Shown piece by piece: positions 9,087 through 17,774 of a stretch of DNA of 64,000 bases (positions within the stretch are counted from its first letter, which is position 1; each line of letters opens with the position of its first letter). Made by a program: the position numbers and the translations under genes. Below the pieces are notes generated by a model that was given only the letters and a program-made list of their open reading frames with translations, did not search any database and was not told where the DNA came from. This stretch comes from Gelidibacter japonicus (lineage in GTDB: Bacteria > Bacteroidota > Bacteroidia > Flavobacteriales > Flavobacteriaceae). The stretch is from NCBI RefSeq assembly GCF_010725055.1, contig NZ_BJKB01000005.1, positions 186,001-250,000 on the forward strand. The letters are read 5' to 3'.

Positions 9087-10553
9087 TTAAATCCCACTTA
9101 TAAAACTCCCATAAGGATCCTTGAATTGCATCCCTTCTGAAAATCGGAATTTATTTAATTGTTTGAATTCTACTAAGGCCCAAAGCACAAATTCCTTTAC
9201 AAAATAACTTTCCCCCTTGGTTAAGTTGGGTTGATGTTCAATCAACAACTCATCCAATGGTGTAATGGCATCTAAACGACTTTTGTAGTCTTTATCACTT
9301 AAATCATCCAAAAGTTCAAATCCGTCCTTTTGATTGAAAAACCAAGAGACAATCTCATCATAAGGAGTTTCAGCATCCTCTTTCTTAAGTTTTTCAATTT
9401 TTGGGAAAAACTCCTCGAACAAACTTCTAACGCCCTCGCCAATTAAATTATAAGCGACAACGGCAGCACCTTCCTGTTCACCTTCATAAACCAATTCTAT
9501 CTTACCGGTTATCGAAGGAATGATCCCTACAAAATCACTTAAGCGCACCATTGTTTTGCCGTCACCCGCTAATAAAGCGCGACGTTCTGCTGTACTCATT
9601 AAATTCTCTAAAGCGGTAATACTCAAACGGGCACTCACCCCACTTTTAGAATCAATAAAATCACTTTCCCGAGCCTCAAAAACAATCTGCTCCAATAGAT
9701 CCCGAGCTAAATCAGGAATTGCAACCATATCATTCTGCCCTTCTACTACTTTCGCTTCTTGCTCAGTAATCAATCGGGCCGTTTCTATATCTATTGGGTA
9801 ATGGGTCAAGATTTGTGAGCCAATTCTATCTTTTAAAGGTGTTACAATACTTCCTCTATTGGTATAGTCTTCAGGGTTTGCAGTAAACAAAAACTGAATA
9901 TCCAAAGGCAATCTCAACTTAAAGCCTCTAATTTGGATATCGCCTTCCTGCAAAATATTGAATAGAGCCACTTGTATCCTTGCCTGTAAATCGGGCAATT
10001 CGTTAATCACAAAAATACAACGGTTGGCGCGCGGAATCATTCCGTAGTGGATCACGCGATCATCGGCATAACTCAATTTTAAATTCGCCGCCTTGATTGG
10101 GTCCACGTCACCAATAAGATCGGCGACCGTCACGTCAGGCGTTGCCAGTTTCTCGGCAAATCGTTCACTTCTGTGTAACCATCCGATAGGTGTATCATCG
10201 CCTTTTTCCTTGATCAATTCCTTGGCATATCGAGAAATGGGATGTAAAGGGTCATCATTAATTTCAGAACCTTCCACCACAGGAATATAGTCATCCAAGA
10301 GGTTTAGCATCAAACGCGCCAACCTAGTTTTAGCTTGTCCGCGCAATCCTAATAGGTTAATATTATGACGTGAAAGTATGGCACGTTCCAATTCTGGAAT
10401 CACCGTATTCTCATAGCCATGGACGCCTTCAAATGTGGTTTCCTTATTCTTAATTTTCTGAATTAAATTATCACGCAATTCGTCTTTAATCGATTTGCTT
10501 TGGTAATTGGCTTTTTTCAATTCGCCTAATGTTGTTATAGTGTCTATTTTCAT
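9087..10553 (-). CDS. MoxR / magnesium-chelatase-like AAA+ ATPase
   Basis: 489 residues from the preferred ATG at 10553 (MKIDTITTLGELKK); an upstream ATG at 10589 would add 12 basic residues that do not look conserved. The Walker A motif is GLRGQAKT (residues 69-76), and the Walker B region IFVINELPDL carries N-E rather than D-E. The sensor region FTANPEDYTNRGSIVTPLKDR and the lid helices follow. Such ATPases pair with VWA-domain proteins to insert metals or remodel targets; here the VWA partner is directly upstream at 10697-11824. The substrate is unknown. Confidence 0.88.
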   Translation of the reverse strand: MKIDTITTLGELKKANYQSKSIKDELRDNLIQKIKNKETTFEGVHGYENTVIPELERAILSRHNINLLGLRGQAKTRLARLMLNLLDDYIPVVEGSEINDDPLHPISRYAKELIKEKGDDTPIGWLHRSERFAEKLATPDVTVADLIGDVDPIKAANLKLSYADDRVIHYGMIPRANRCIFVINELPDLQARIQVALFNILQEGDIQIRGFKLRLPLDIQFLFTANPEDYTNRGSIVTPLKDRIGSQILTHYPIDIETARLITEQEAKVVEGQNDMVAIPDLARDLLEQIVFEARESDFIDSKSGVSARLSITALENLMSTAERRALLAGDGKTMVRLSDFVGIIPSITGKIELVYEGEQEGAAVVAYNLIGEGVRSLFEEFFPKIEKLKKEDAETPYDEIVSWFFNQKDGFELLDDLSDKDYKSRLDAITPLDELLIEHQPNLTKGESYFVKEFVLWALVEFKQLNKFRFSEGMQFKDPYGSFISGI

Positions 10554-10626
10554 ATATATTCTTCTCCTTAAAAAAGTTCTTATTTTCAATATTTTAGAAC
10601 TGTTATATCATAATTATTACCTTTCA

Positions 10627-10657
10627 AACCTACACGGTTTTAGAAACCTTGCAGGTT
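10627..10657. repeat. imperfect palindrome, probable interspersed repeat
   Basis: A 31-bp imperfect inverted repeat (arms AACCTACACGGTTT and AAACCTTGCAGGTT, 3-nt centre) lies between the VWA and MoxR genes. The pattern of an imperfect palindrome in a short intergenic gap resembles small interspersed repeats of flavobacteria. It could also form an RNA hairpin in the shared transcript. Confidence 0.55.
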
Positions 10658-10696
10658 GAGGGTTGCTTGTGCTTCGGGCTACCAACTTCCCACTTT

Positions 10697-11824
10697 CTAT
10701 CCTCTAATCCGCTTTTTCCTGTTGGTTTCATAATCCTCAAAAATCATCTCACCCAATCCTTTCAGTCCGGTGTAAAACGCTTTTCCTTGGTTGGCTTTTG
10801 TAAATTCCGTTACAAAACGCATCAGATAAGGATCTTGTGCAATCATGAATGTGGTGATTGGAATATGCAATCTTCTGGCCTGTTGCGCCATGGCATAACA
10901 TTTATTCATGATATACGGATTTAATCCCGCACTATCCTTGTAATACTGACCATCTGGAAGTCGCAAACAACTTGGTTTTCCATCGGTAATCATAAAGATC
11001 TGCTTATTGGTATTTCGCTTTCTTCGCAATAAATCCATTGCCAATTGTAATCCGGCAACAGTATTGGTATGATAAGGTCCCACTTTCAAATACGGTAAGT
11101 CCTTAATTTCTATTTGCCATGCATCATTGCCAAAAACCAAGATATCTAGAGTATCTTTTGGATATCGGGTGGTAATCAATTCGGCTAAAGCCATTGCTAC
11201 CTTTTTTGCAGGTGTGATCCGGTCTTCACCATATAATATCATACTGTGACTGATATCAATCATCAATACCGTACTCATTTGCGATTTGTGCAATGTATCC
11301 TCTACCACTAAATCATCTTCGGTTAAATGGAAATCACCCAATCCATGATTGATCTGCGCATTTTTTAAACTTTCGGTTATCGATACCTTATCCAAAGAAT
11401 CACCAAATTGATAATCCCTGAAGTCGCCCGTATGCTCATCACCTATTCCAGGGCTTTTACTTTTATGGTTGCCCTGTCCGCTACGTTTGATCTGTCCGAA
11501 AATATGATCAAGTGCTTGCTGCCTGATGGCGCGTTCTGTTTTTGAGGTAATGGCCATCCCGCCATTTCCGTCCGGATCGATTTCTTCTCTTATATAACCT
11601 TTCCTCTTAAGGTCTTCGATAAAATCATCAATGGTATATTCTGGCGTGGTCAGCTTATATTCTTTATCCAATTCTCTCAACCAATCAATGGCCTCATCAA
11701 AATCTCCAGAAGTATGGGTAATCAATTCTTTGAAAATCTCGAAAAGCTTATCAAAAGGTGATTGAAAAGGCGCTTCATAGGTCTTGAAGACGAAACCTTT
11801 GCGTATTGGGTTTGTATTTGTCAT
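10697..11824 (-). CDS. VWA domain-containing protein
   Basis: 375 residues, no signal peptide. The N-terminal half is helical and charged; the C-terminal half holds a von Willebrand A domain with an intact MIDAS: DISHS (DxSxS) near residue 193, a later Thr-containing loop (GPYHTNTV), and MITDGKPS. Such proteins partner with MoxR-type ATPases, and the partner lies immediately downstream (9087-10553), so the two probably form a two-gene chaperone or metal-insertion module. The target is not evident from the neighbours. Confidence 0.88.
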   Translation of the reverse strand: MTNTNPIRKGFVFKTYEAPFQSPFDKLFEIFKELITHTSGDFDEAIDWLRELDKEYKLTTPEYTIDDFIEDLKRKGYIREEIDPDGNGGMAITSKTERAIRQQALDHIFGQIKRSGQGNHKSKSPGIGDEHTGDFRDYQFGDSLDKVSITESLKNAQINHGLGDFHLTEDDLVVEDTLHKSQMSTVLMIDISHSMILYGEDRITPAKKVAMALAELITTRYPKDTLDILVFGNDAWQIEIKDLPYLKVGPYHTNTVAGLQLAMDLLRRKRNTNKQIFMITDGKPSCLRLPDGQYYKDSAGLNPYIMNKCYAMAQQARRLHIPITTFMIAQDPYLMRFVTEFTKANQGKAFYTGLKGLGEMIFEDYETNRKKRIRG

Positions 11825-11987
11825 AGCATGATAAAAATACGATATTTTAATCGACTGATAAATCTATTAACATCTATTTTATGAATCAACTTATGCCTTT
11901 TTATTATCTTTAAACCAACGCGTTGAAACAGCGATGTAAATTCTGATAACAGGTGTATTCGCTACAACCAACTAAAACACTAAAATC

Positions 11988-13934
11988 ATGAAACATTTAA
12001 TTTTTGCAATTACCCTTCTTCTCTGCATTTCATGCAAAGATCAAAAAGAGGAGAAAAAAGAAGATACTGCCATCAAAGTTGAGCAGTACACCATTGAACA
12101 ATTTATGGATAACGAAGCCGTAACTGGTGGCAGTTTTTCTTTTGACAATTCCAAGCTCCTGATTTCAAGTAACCAATCGGGAATCTTCAATGTTTACACG
12201 GTGCCCATCACAGGAGGCAACTACACTCCGATCACTGCTTCCGACAGCACGTCCTATTTTGCAGAATCATTTTTTCCCCATGATGACCGCATGTTACTGT
12301 CCGCAGACGGCAATGGCGATGAAATCGACCATATTTATTTACGCGATACTACAGGAACCATTAAAGATCTGACCCCTGAGAAAGGTGCAAAATCGCAATT
12401 CTATGGTTGGGCGGATGACGGTAAATCCTTTTACTATGGATCCAACAAAATGAATCCAAAATTTTTCGATGTCTATGAAATGGATGTTTCTAATTTCAAC
12501 TCTAAAATGATCTATCAAAATAATGATGGCTTGAATTTTAATGGCATTTCAAAAGATAAAAATTATATCGCCTTGGCGCAATCCTTAAACACCAATGACA
12601 GCGATTTATATGTCTATAATGTAAAAACAAGACAAAAAACGAAGGTCAACAGCAATCAAAGCGGCAATTCTGCACAGGATTTCTTAAATGATAATCTTTA
12701 TTATACTACCGATGATGGAGGAGAATTTTCCTATTTGATGAAATATGATCTTAGAACCGAGGAGAAATCTAAGGTTCTTGAAAAATCATGGGATATTGCG
12801 GGTGCAGGTTTCACCAAAAACGGCACCTATATGGTCGTTTATGTGAATGAAGATGGGAAAAATGTCATTGAAGTAATAGATGTCGCTACAAACACGCCAA
12901 TCGATTTACCTGATTTTGGAGATCAAAGTATAACCAGCGTTGGTTTCAGTGATGACGAACAATGGATGCGTTTGTATGTTGGAGGCTCCAATATGCCATC
13001 CAATCTCTATACCTATAATTTTAAAACAAAAGAACAATATCAACTGACCAATGTCCTTAACGATGAGATTCATCCAGAAGATTTAGTGACCGCCAAGGTT
13101 ATTCGCTATAAATCTTTTGATGGTGTAGAGATTCCCGCAATTTATTACCTTCCTCATCAAGCTTCAAAGGACAACAAGGTTCCTGCAATGGTTTGGGTGC
13201 ACGGAGGACCAGGAGGGCAGTCACGACAAGGATTCAATTCGTTTATTCAATATATGGTCAATCATGGTTATGCGGTTTTAGCCGTCAATAATCGTGGCAG
13301 CAGCGGGTACGGTAAAACTTTTTATCAAATGGACGACTTGAATCACGGTGAAAAGGATTTACAGGACTGTGTGGAAGGCAAGAACTGGCTGGCCAGCCAA
13401 CCGGAAATTGATGGTGATAAAATTGGAATTATTGGAGGGTCTTACGGTGGTTATATGACCATGGCAGCATTGACCTACGCTCCAGAAGAGTTTGATGTAG
13501 GCGTCAATTTATTTGGGGTGACCAATTGGATCAGGACTTTAAAAAGCATTCCACCTTATTGGGAATCTATGAGAAAATCACTGTACTTAGAATTAGGTGA
13601 TCCATTTACAGAAGATTCTGTGCGGCTCAAACGTATTTCGCCATTATTCCATACAGATAAAGTCACCAAGCCATTGATTGTGTTGCAGGGCGCTCAAGAC
13701 CCGAGGGTATTACAGGTAGAATCTGATGAAATTGTCGCAGGAGTCCGAAAAAATGGGGTTCCAGTGGAATACGTTCTCTTTGAGGATGAAGGACACGGTT
13801 TTATCAAAAAAGAAAATCAAATTGAAGCTTATAGTAGGGTACTTCAGTTTTTAGATAAATATTTGAAGAATGCCAATGCGCTTCTCGATGGCGAAATGAA
13901 AGCTACTGAAATTAAAGCTAAAAACGCGTCTTAG
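11988..13934 (+). CDS. S9-family prolyl oligopeptidase-like serine peptidase, lipoprotein
   Basis: 648 residues. The N-terminus is a lipoprotein signal (LLLCISCKDQ), so the enzyme is probably tethered in the periplasm or outer membrane. Residues about 40-370 form a beta-propeller; from about 380 an alpha/beta hydrolase domain follows, with WVHGGPGGQS, the nucleophile elbow GGSYGGYMTMAAL, the acid loop LQGAQDPRV and the histidine motif DEGHGF. The family cleaves short peptides, often after Pro. It stands alone between two minus-strand genes and is followed by a terminator. Confidence 0.9.
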   Translation: MKHLIFAITLLLCISCKDQKEEKKEDTAIKVEQYTIEQFMDNEAVTGGSFSFDNSKLLISSNQSGIFNVYTVPITGGNYTPITASDSTSYFAESFFPHDDRMLLSADGNGDEIDHIYLRDTTGTIKDLTPEKGAKSQFYGWADDGKSFYYGSNKMNPKFFDVYEMDVSNFNSKMIYQNNDGLNFNGISKDKNYIALAQSLNTNDSDLYVYNVKTRQKTKVNSNQSGNSAQDFLNDNLYYTTDDGGEFSYLMKYDLRTEEKSKVLEKSWDIAGAGFTKNGTYMVVYVNEDGKNVIEVIDVATNTPIDLPDFGDQSITSVGFSDDEQWMRLYVGGSNMPSNLYTYNFKTKEQYQLTNVLNDEIHPEDLVTAKVIRYKSFDGVEIPAIYYLPHQASKDNKVPAMVWVHGGPGGQSRQGFNSFIQYMVNHGYAVLAVNNRGSSGYGKTFYQMDDLNHGEKDLQDCVEGKNWLASQPEIDGDKIGIIGGSYGGYMTMAALTYAPEEFDVGVNLFGVTNWIRTLKSIPPYWESMRKSLYLELGDPFTEDSVRLKRISPLFHTDKVTKPLIVLQGAQDPRVLQVESDEIVAGVRKNGVPVEYVLFEDEGHGFIKKENQIEAYSRVLQFLDKYLKNANALLDGEMKATEIKAKNAS

Positions 13935-13960
13935 TGATACGGAACATTTAGAAATTTTCA

Positions 13961-14002
13961 AAACAGCCCTAAAGCATTCGAAAGCTTTGGGGTTTGTTTT
14001 TT
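13961..14002 (+). terminator. intrinsic terminator after the S9 peptidase
   Basis: A stem formed by CCCTAAAGC and GCTTTGGGG (one G-T wobble) with an 8-nt loop, extended by AAAC/GTTT, is followed by T6. It is placed about 30 bp after the S9 stop and before the convergent Crp/Fnr gene. Confidence 0.75.
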
Positions 14003-14055
14003 AAACCAATTAAGTCCATTGGTCAAATGATCCTAAAAAACAATGAGAGTCTACC

Positions 14056-14733
14056 TCATTCAACACGCTCCAACTCCTTGAGTTTTTCAATTTTAATTCT
14101 TTTGCCTGAAGTAGAAATCAGACCTTCTTTTTTAAATTGGGATAAAATCCGGATGGCAGATTCAGTTGCTGTTCCGACGATGCTCGCATAGTCTTCACGG
14201 GATAGCTTGACATTCAAATAGCCGTCTTCAGTCTCACCGAAGGTTTTGCTTACATAAGTCAAAGCCTCGGCCAAACGTTGCCTGACCGACTTTTGGGCCA
14301 TATTGATAAGGTCCCCTTCGGCTTCCCTTAAATCCTGGGCCAAATTCTGCAACACATTAAATGAAAATTCTTGGTTGGATTTAATATTGCCCAGTATCTG
14401 ATCCTTTGGGACATAGCAAAGTTCTACATCATTAAGAGCCACCGCACTCAAATGGGTGCGTTCTTCACTGATAACTGAACGCTGGCCAATTAACTTGCCC
14501 TTACCCATCAATTTGACAGTATGATCCTTGCCATTGGCACTCAACTTGATCATTTTACAGATGCCCTCTCTCACACAATATACACCTGAGAGCAATTCGT
14601 TTTCGCCAAAAATGACTTCACCCTTCTTAAAATACAGTGTTCTCTTGCATGCAGCCACATCTCTGAGTTCTTCTTTTGTCAAAGTTTTCATCGAATTCAA
14701 TTGACGTGCAATGCATTGCTCGCATCTACTCAT
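14056..14733 (-). CDS. Crp/Fnr-family transcriptional regulator, candidate oxygen sensor
   Basis: 225 residues: an N-terminal cyclic-nucleotide-binding-type beta roll and a C-terminal winged helix (VKLSREDYASIVGTATESAI onward). Cys4, Cys7 and Cys29 lie at the N-terminus, with Cys53, Cys59 and Cys106 further in, which could ligate an Fe-S cluster as in FNR. The recognition helix reads ATESAIRILSQF: the Glu and Arg of the E. coli FNR E-x-x-S-R motif are kept, but the Ser position is Ile. This could fit a half-site ATGA in place of TTGA. It is divergent from ccoI, with a shared palindrome between them. Its own -7 box (TAATTTTG, 14753-14760) is 19 bp from that palindrome, suggesting autorepression. 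Confidence 0.9.
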   Translation of the reverse strand: MSRCEQCIARQLNSMKTLTKEELRDVAACKRTLYFKKGEVIFGENELLSGVYCVREGICKMIKLSANGKDHTVKLMGKGKLIGQRSVISEERTHLSAVALNDVELCYVPKDQILGNIKSNQEFSFNVLQNLAQDLREAEGDLINMAQKSVRQRLAEALTYVSKTFGETEDGYLNVKLSREDYASIVGTATESAIRILSQFKKEGLISTSGKRIKIEKLKELERVE

Positions 14734-14752
14734 ACCTAAATTTATTGACCCC

Positions 14753-14760
14753 CAAAATTA
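14753..14760 (-). promoter_or_regulatory. -7 promoter box of the Crp/Fnr gene
   Basis: On the minus strand this reads TAATTTTG, a perfect TAnnTTTG Bacteroidetes -7 element, about 20 bp upstream of the start codon at 14733. The Fnr-type palindrome at 14769-14782 lies inside the core promoter, near -26, where binding should block transcription. Confidence 0.65.
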
Positions 14761-14768
14761 AGAAAAAC

Positions 14769-14812
14769 ATGACAATTATCATAGTTTAAATGATAATCAT
14801 TTCCGACCTTTG
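14769..14812 (+). promoter_or_regulatory. Fnr-type palindrome and -7 box upstream of ccoI
   Basis: The palindrome ATGACAATTATCAT at 14769-14782 is centred 33 bp upstream of GACCTTTG (14805-14812), which matches TAnnTTTG except for the first base. Transcription would start around 14816, leaving a leader of about 9 nt before the ATG at 14825. A second, shorter palindrome ATGATAATCAT (14790-14800) lies between them. Confidence 0.75.
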
Positions 14813-14824
14813 CAAAAGGTATAA

Positions 14825-17212
14825 ATGAGCATAATTATGGAATCTTCAACTTGTTTCCACTGTGGAGATCTTTCTGATTCTTCCACAATTTTTTTTGACG
14901 ACAAATCATTCTGTTGCCAAGGTTGCAAGACGGTTTATGAAATCTTCTCTGAAAATGATCTCACCTGTTACTATGACCTGCAATCTGCTCCCGGGACCAC
15001 GCCAAAAGACATTCAGGGAAAATATGACTTTCTTTCCCAACAGAACATTATTGACAAATTGGTGGAGTTTGATGACGGCAAGTCACAAATAGCCACACTT
15101 TATATTCCACAAATCCATTGTAGTTCCTGCATTTGGATTCTTGAAAATCTAAATAAGCTCAATAGTCATATTTCATCTTCGCAGGTTGACTTTGGCAAGA
15201 AAACGGTGCGACTTCAATTCAACTCTCAAAATTACAGCTTAAAAGAAGCGGTCATTTTGCTAAGTTCCATCGGATATGAGCCTTATATTAGCCTGGAGGA
15301 TTTCTCAACAGGAAAAAGCCAGGTGAACCGCTCCTTAATATACAAACTAGGGATCGCAGGATTTGCATTTGGCAATGTCATGTTTCTATCATTTCCTGAG
15401 TATTTTGAAGTGAAAGAGTTTTGGCTCGACCAATACAAGCCTTTTTTTAGATGGTTGATGTTTGCCTTTTCCCTTCCAGTGGTTTTTTATTCTTCACAAG
15501 ATTATTATATCTCTGCCTACAAAGGCTTGCGCGCCAAAGTTTTGAATATTGACGTCCCCATTGCACTGGGAATCATCGTGCTTTTTTTACGAAGCACTTG
15601 GGATATTGTTTTTGATTTGGGCTCAGGCTTTTTTGATAGTTTAACCGGCTTGTTGTTTTTCTTATTGCTGGGTAAATTCTTTCAACAAAAAACCTATTCG
15701 TTCCTTTCTTTTGAACGCGACTATAAATCCTATTTCCCAATTGCCATTACCAAGATTTCTAAAAATGGTGAGGAACATCCCATTCAAGTGTATGATATCA
15801 AAAAGGGCGACCGATTATTGATTAGAAACGAAGAATTGATACCGGTAGATGGTGTACTCATCAAAGGAAAAGCAAAAATAGATTATAGTTTCGTTACAGG
15901 AGAATCGGACCCTGTGAGCAAGGTCTCGGGAGACAAACTTTTTGCCGGTGGCAAACAGGCTTCCGGAAGTATAGAAATGGAAGCTTTAAAAAGTGTTGAA
16001 CAGAGTTATTTGACACAGTTGTGGGGCAATGATGTGTTCAATAAGGACAAAGCCGACGGATTTACAACCTTGACCAACTTAATCAGTAAACGATTTACCA
16101 TTGTCGTTCTGAGCATCGCCTTTATTTCTACGGCATTCTGGCTGTTTGTTGATGCCAGCAAAGCCTTGAATGTGTTTACCTCTGTTTTGATTATTGCCTG
16201 TCCTTGTGCCATAGCCTTGGCAGCACCATTTACACTTGGCAATATACTTCGCATTTTTGGCAAGCATAAATTCTACCTAAAAAATGCCACCGTTATTGAA
16301 CAGTTGGCAGCGATAGACACCATCATATTTGATAAAACCGGTACTATTACTTCCAATAAGCAAAGCACGGCGACTTATGAAGGAGATGCACTTTCTTCGT
16401 CCGAAGAGGTATTATTAAAAAACACGTTAAGAGGGTCCAACCATCCCTTGAGCCGAACACTTTACGACCTATTGGAAGAAAATGACATTATCATGCTCGA
16501 TCAATTTGAAGAGCATGTGGGACAAGGTATTCAAGGGGTACACCAACAGGACAGTATCAAAATTGGGTCTGCAAATTTTGTTGGAAAGACCAACGATACT
16601 GCGGTTCTTAACACTTCAGTCCATATCAGTACCAACGACGCCTATAAAGGAAAGTTCACCTTTTACAATAGCTACCGAAAAGGATTGTCGCAATTGTTCA
16701 ACAAACTCAAAAAAAATTACGATTTAGCAATACTCTCCGGTGACAACGAGGGCGAAATGGAAAATTTAAAAAAACTGCTTCCAGCAAGGACCAAATTGCT
16801 TTTCAACCAAAAACCAGATGATAAATTAGAATACATTAAGCACCATCAGAGTGAAGGGGCCAAAGTCTTAATGATTGGCGATGGACTGAATGATTCCGGC
16901 GCGCTGGCCCAAAGCAATGTAGGCATTGCGATTTCAGAAAATGTCAATGTCTTCTCTCCTGCATGTGATGCTATTTTGGATGCAGTCAAATTCAATAATC
17001 TTAGCGATTTTATTAACTTGTCAAAATCGGCCATCAAAATCGTAAAGTGGAGCTTTGTGTTGTCATTTATGTACAACGTGGTAGGGGTCTCTTTTGCCGT
17101 AACCGGACGACTAGAACCTGTTGTTGCAGCCATATTGATGCCTTTAAGTTCCATAAGTATCGTGGTTTATACGACAATCGCTACAAATGTAACGGCGCGG
17201 AGATTAAAATAA
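14825..17212 (+). CDS. ccoI: copper-translocating P-type ATPase for cbb3 oxidase assembly (CcoI/FixI-like)
   Basis: 795 residues. The N-terminal Cys-rich segment (CFHCGDLSD, CCQGCKTVYEIF) precedes a heavy-metal-associated domain with IHCSSCIWILENL. Membrane helices follow, then the actuator motif VTGESDPVS, the ion-binding motif IACPCAIALA, the phosphorylation site FDKTGTITS, the nucleotide-binding HPLSR and the hinge GDGLNDSGAL. This order is that of the CcoI/FixI group that exports copper to the periplasm for heme-copper oxidase maturation. It lies directly upstream of the cco genes and shares their palindromic promoter element, supporting that role over general copper efflux. Confidence 0.93.
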   Translation: MSIIMESSTCFHCGDLSDSSTIFFDDKSFCCQGCKTVYEIFSENDLTCYYDLQSAPGTTPKDIQGKYDFLSQQNIIDKLVEFDDGKSQIATLYIPQIHCSSCIWILENLNKLNSHISSSQVDFGKKTVRLQFNSQNYSLKEAVILLSSIGYEPYISLEDFSTGKSQVNRSLIYKLGIAGFAFGNVMFLSFPEYFEVKEFWLDQYKPFFRWLMFAFSLPVVFYSSQDYYISAYKGLRAKVLNIDVPIALGIIVLFLRSTWDIVFDLGSGFFDSLTGLLFFLLLGKFFQQKTYSFLSFERDYKSYFPIAITKISKNGEEHPIQVYDIKKGDRLLIRNEELIPVDGVLIKGKAKIDYSFVTGESDPVSKVSGDKLFAGGKQASGSIEMEALKSVEQSYLTQLWGNDVFNKDKADGFTTLTNLISKRFTIVVLSIAFISTAFWLFVDASKALNVFTSVLIIACPCAIALAAPFTLGNILRIFGKHKFYLKNATVIEQLAAIDTIIFDKTGTITSNKQSTATYEGDALSSSEEVLLKNTLRGSNHPLSRTLYDLLEENDIIMLDQFEEHVGQGIQGVHQQDSIKIGSANFVGKTNDTAVLNTSVHISTNDAYKGKFTFYNSYRKGLSQLFNKLKKNYDLAILSGDNEGEMENLKKLLPARTKLLFNQKPDDKLEYIKHHQSEGAKVLMIGDGLNDSGALAQSNVGIAISENVNVFSPACDAILDAVKFNNLSDFINLSKSAIKIVKWSFVLSFMYNVVGVSFAVTGRLEPVVAAILMPLSSISIVVYTTIATNVTARRLK

Positions 17213-17569
17213 ATAACAACACAGGAATCCATTTTCTTGTCTATGAATAAAAACTTTAGGTCTTAAATGATTAAACAAAAAAGTCCACCTACATAATAGG
17301 GAAGTACACAAAAAAGTAGTTTTACGCCCGGCAGGTTAAGCTTTGGTCTATCTCAATTCCGATGTCAATCGTTACAATCACCAAAACCTTATGCACTTGG
17401 CCTTTAATTTTCGGATGTTATCAATAAACTGTGTGAATTAACAAGGTGATAAAAATAGAAAGTTTATAAAAATATTCCGATATTCGTATTTCAAATCATT
17501 AAAACATGATAATTATCATAAAATAACAAAATGGTCAAATGTATTTTTGAACCATAACTTCTATAAGGT
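17213..17569. other. intergenic region between ccoI and ccoS
   Basis: 357 bp with no credible reading frame. The right end holds the Fnr-type promoter of the cco operon (described separately). No terminator hairpin for ccoI was found, so some read-through into cco is possible. Confidence 0.7.
17506..17549 (+). promoter_or_regulatory. Fnr-type palindrome and -7 box of the cco operon
   Basis: ATGATAATTATCAT (17506-17519) is a perfect 14-bp palindrome. TATTTTTG (17542-17549) is a perfect TAnnTTTG -7 box centred exactly 33 bp downstream, so the palindrome sits near -41 from a start around 17553. The leader to ccoS (17570) would be about 17 nt. This is the clearest example of the set. Confidence 0.85.
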
Positions 17570-17755
17570 ATGAGCGTTATATATTTATTACTGAGTCTTA
17601 GTATTTTAGTAGCCGTCATCTTTTTTGTTGCCTTCATTTTCGCCGTAAAAAACGGACAGTATGATGATAGCTACACACCATCCGTACGTATGCTTTTTGA
17701 AGATGAATTAGTAAAAGAAAAACCAAAAACATTAAAAAAATCAAAAACTAACTAA
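17570..17755 (+). CDS. ccoS: cbb3-type oxidase assembly protein CcoS
   Basis: 61 residues: one N-terminal transmembrane helix (IYLLLSLSILVAVIFFVAFIF) and a short charged tail containing the typical GQYDDSYTPSVRMLFED. CcoS is needed for inserting heme and copper cofactors into the cbb3 catalytic subunit. It is first in the cco operon, 19 bp before the fused ccoNO gene, which is the usual Bacteroidetes order. Confidence 0.93.
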   Translation: MSVIYLLLSLSILVAVIFFVAFIFAVKNGQYDDSYTPSVRMLFEDELVKEKPKTLKKSKTN

Positions 17756-17774
17756 CCAAGAATAATTTTTTACT

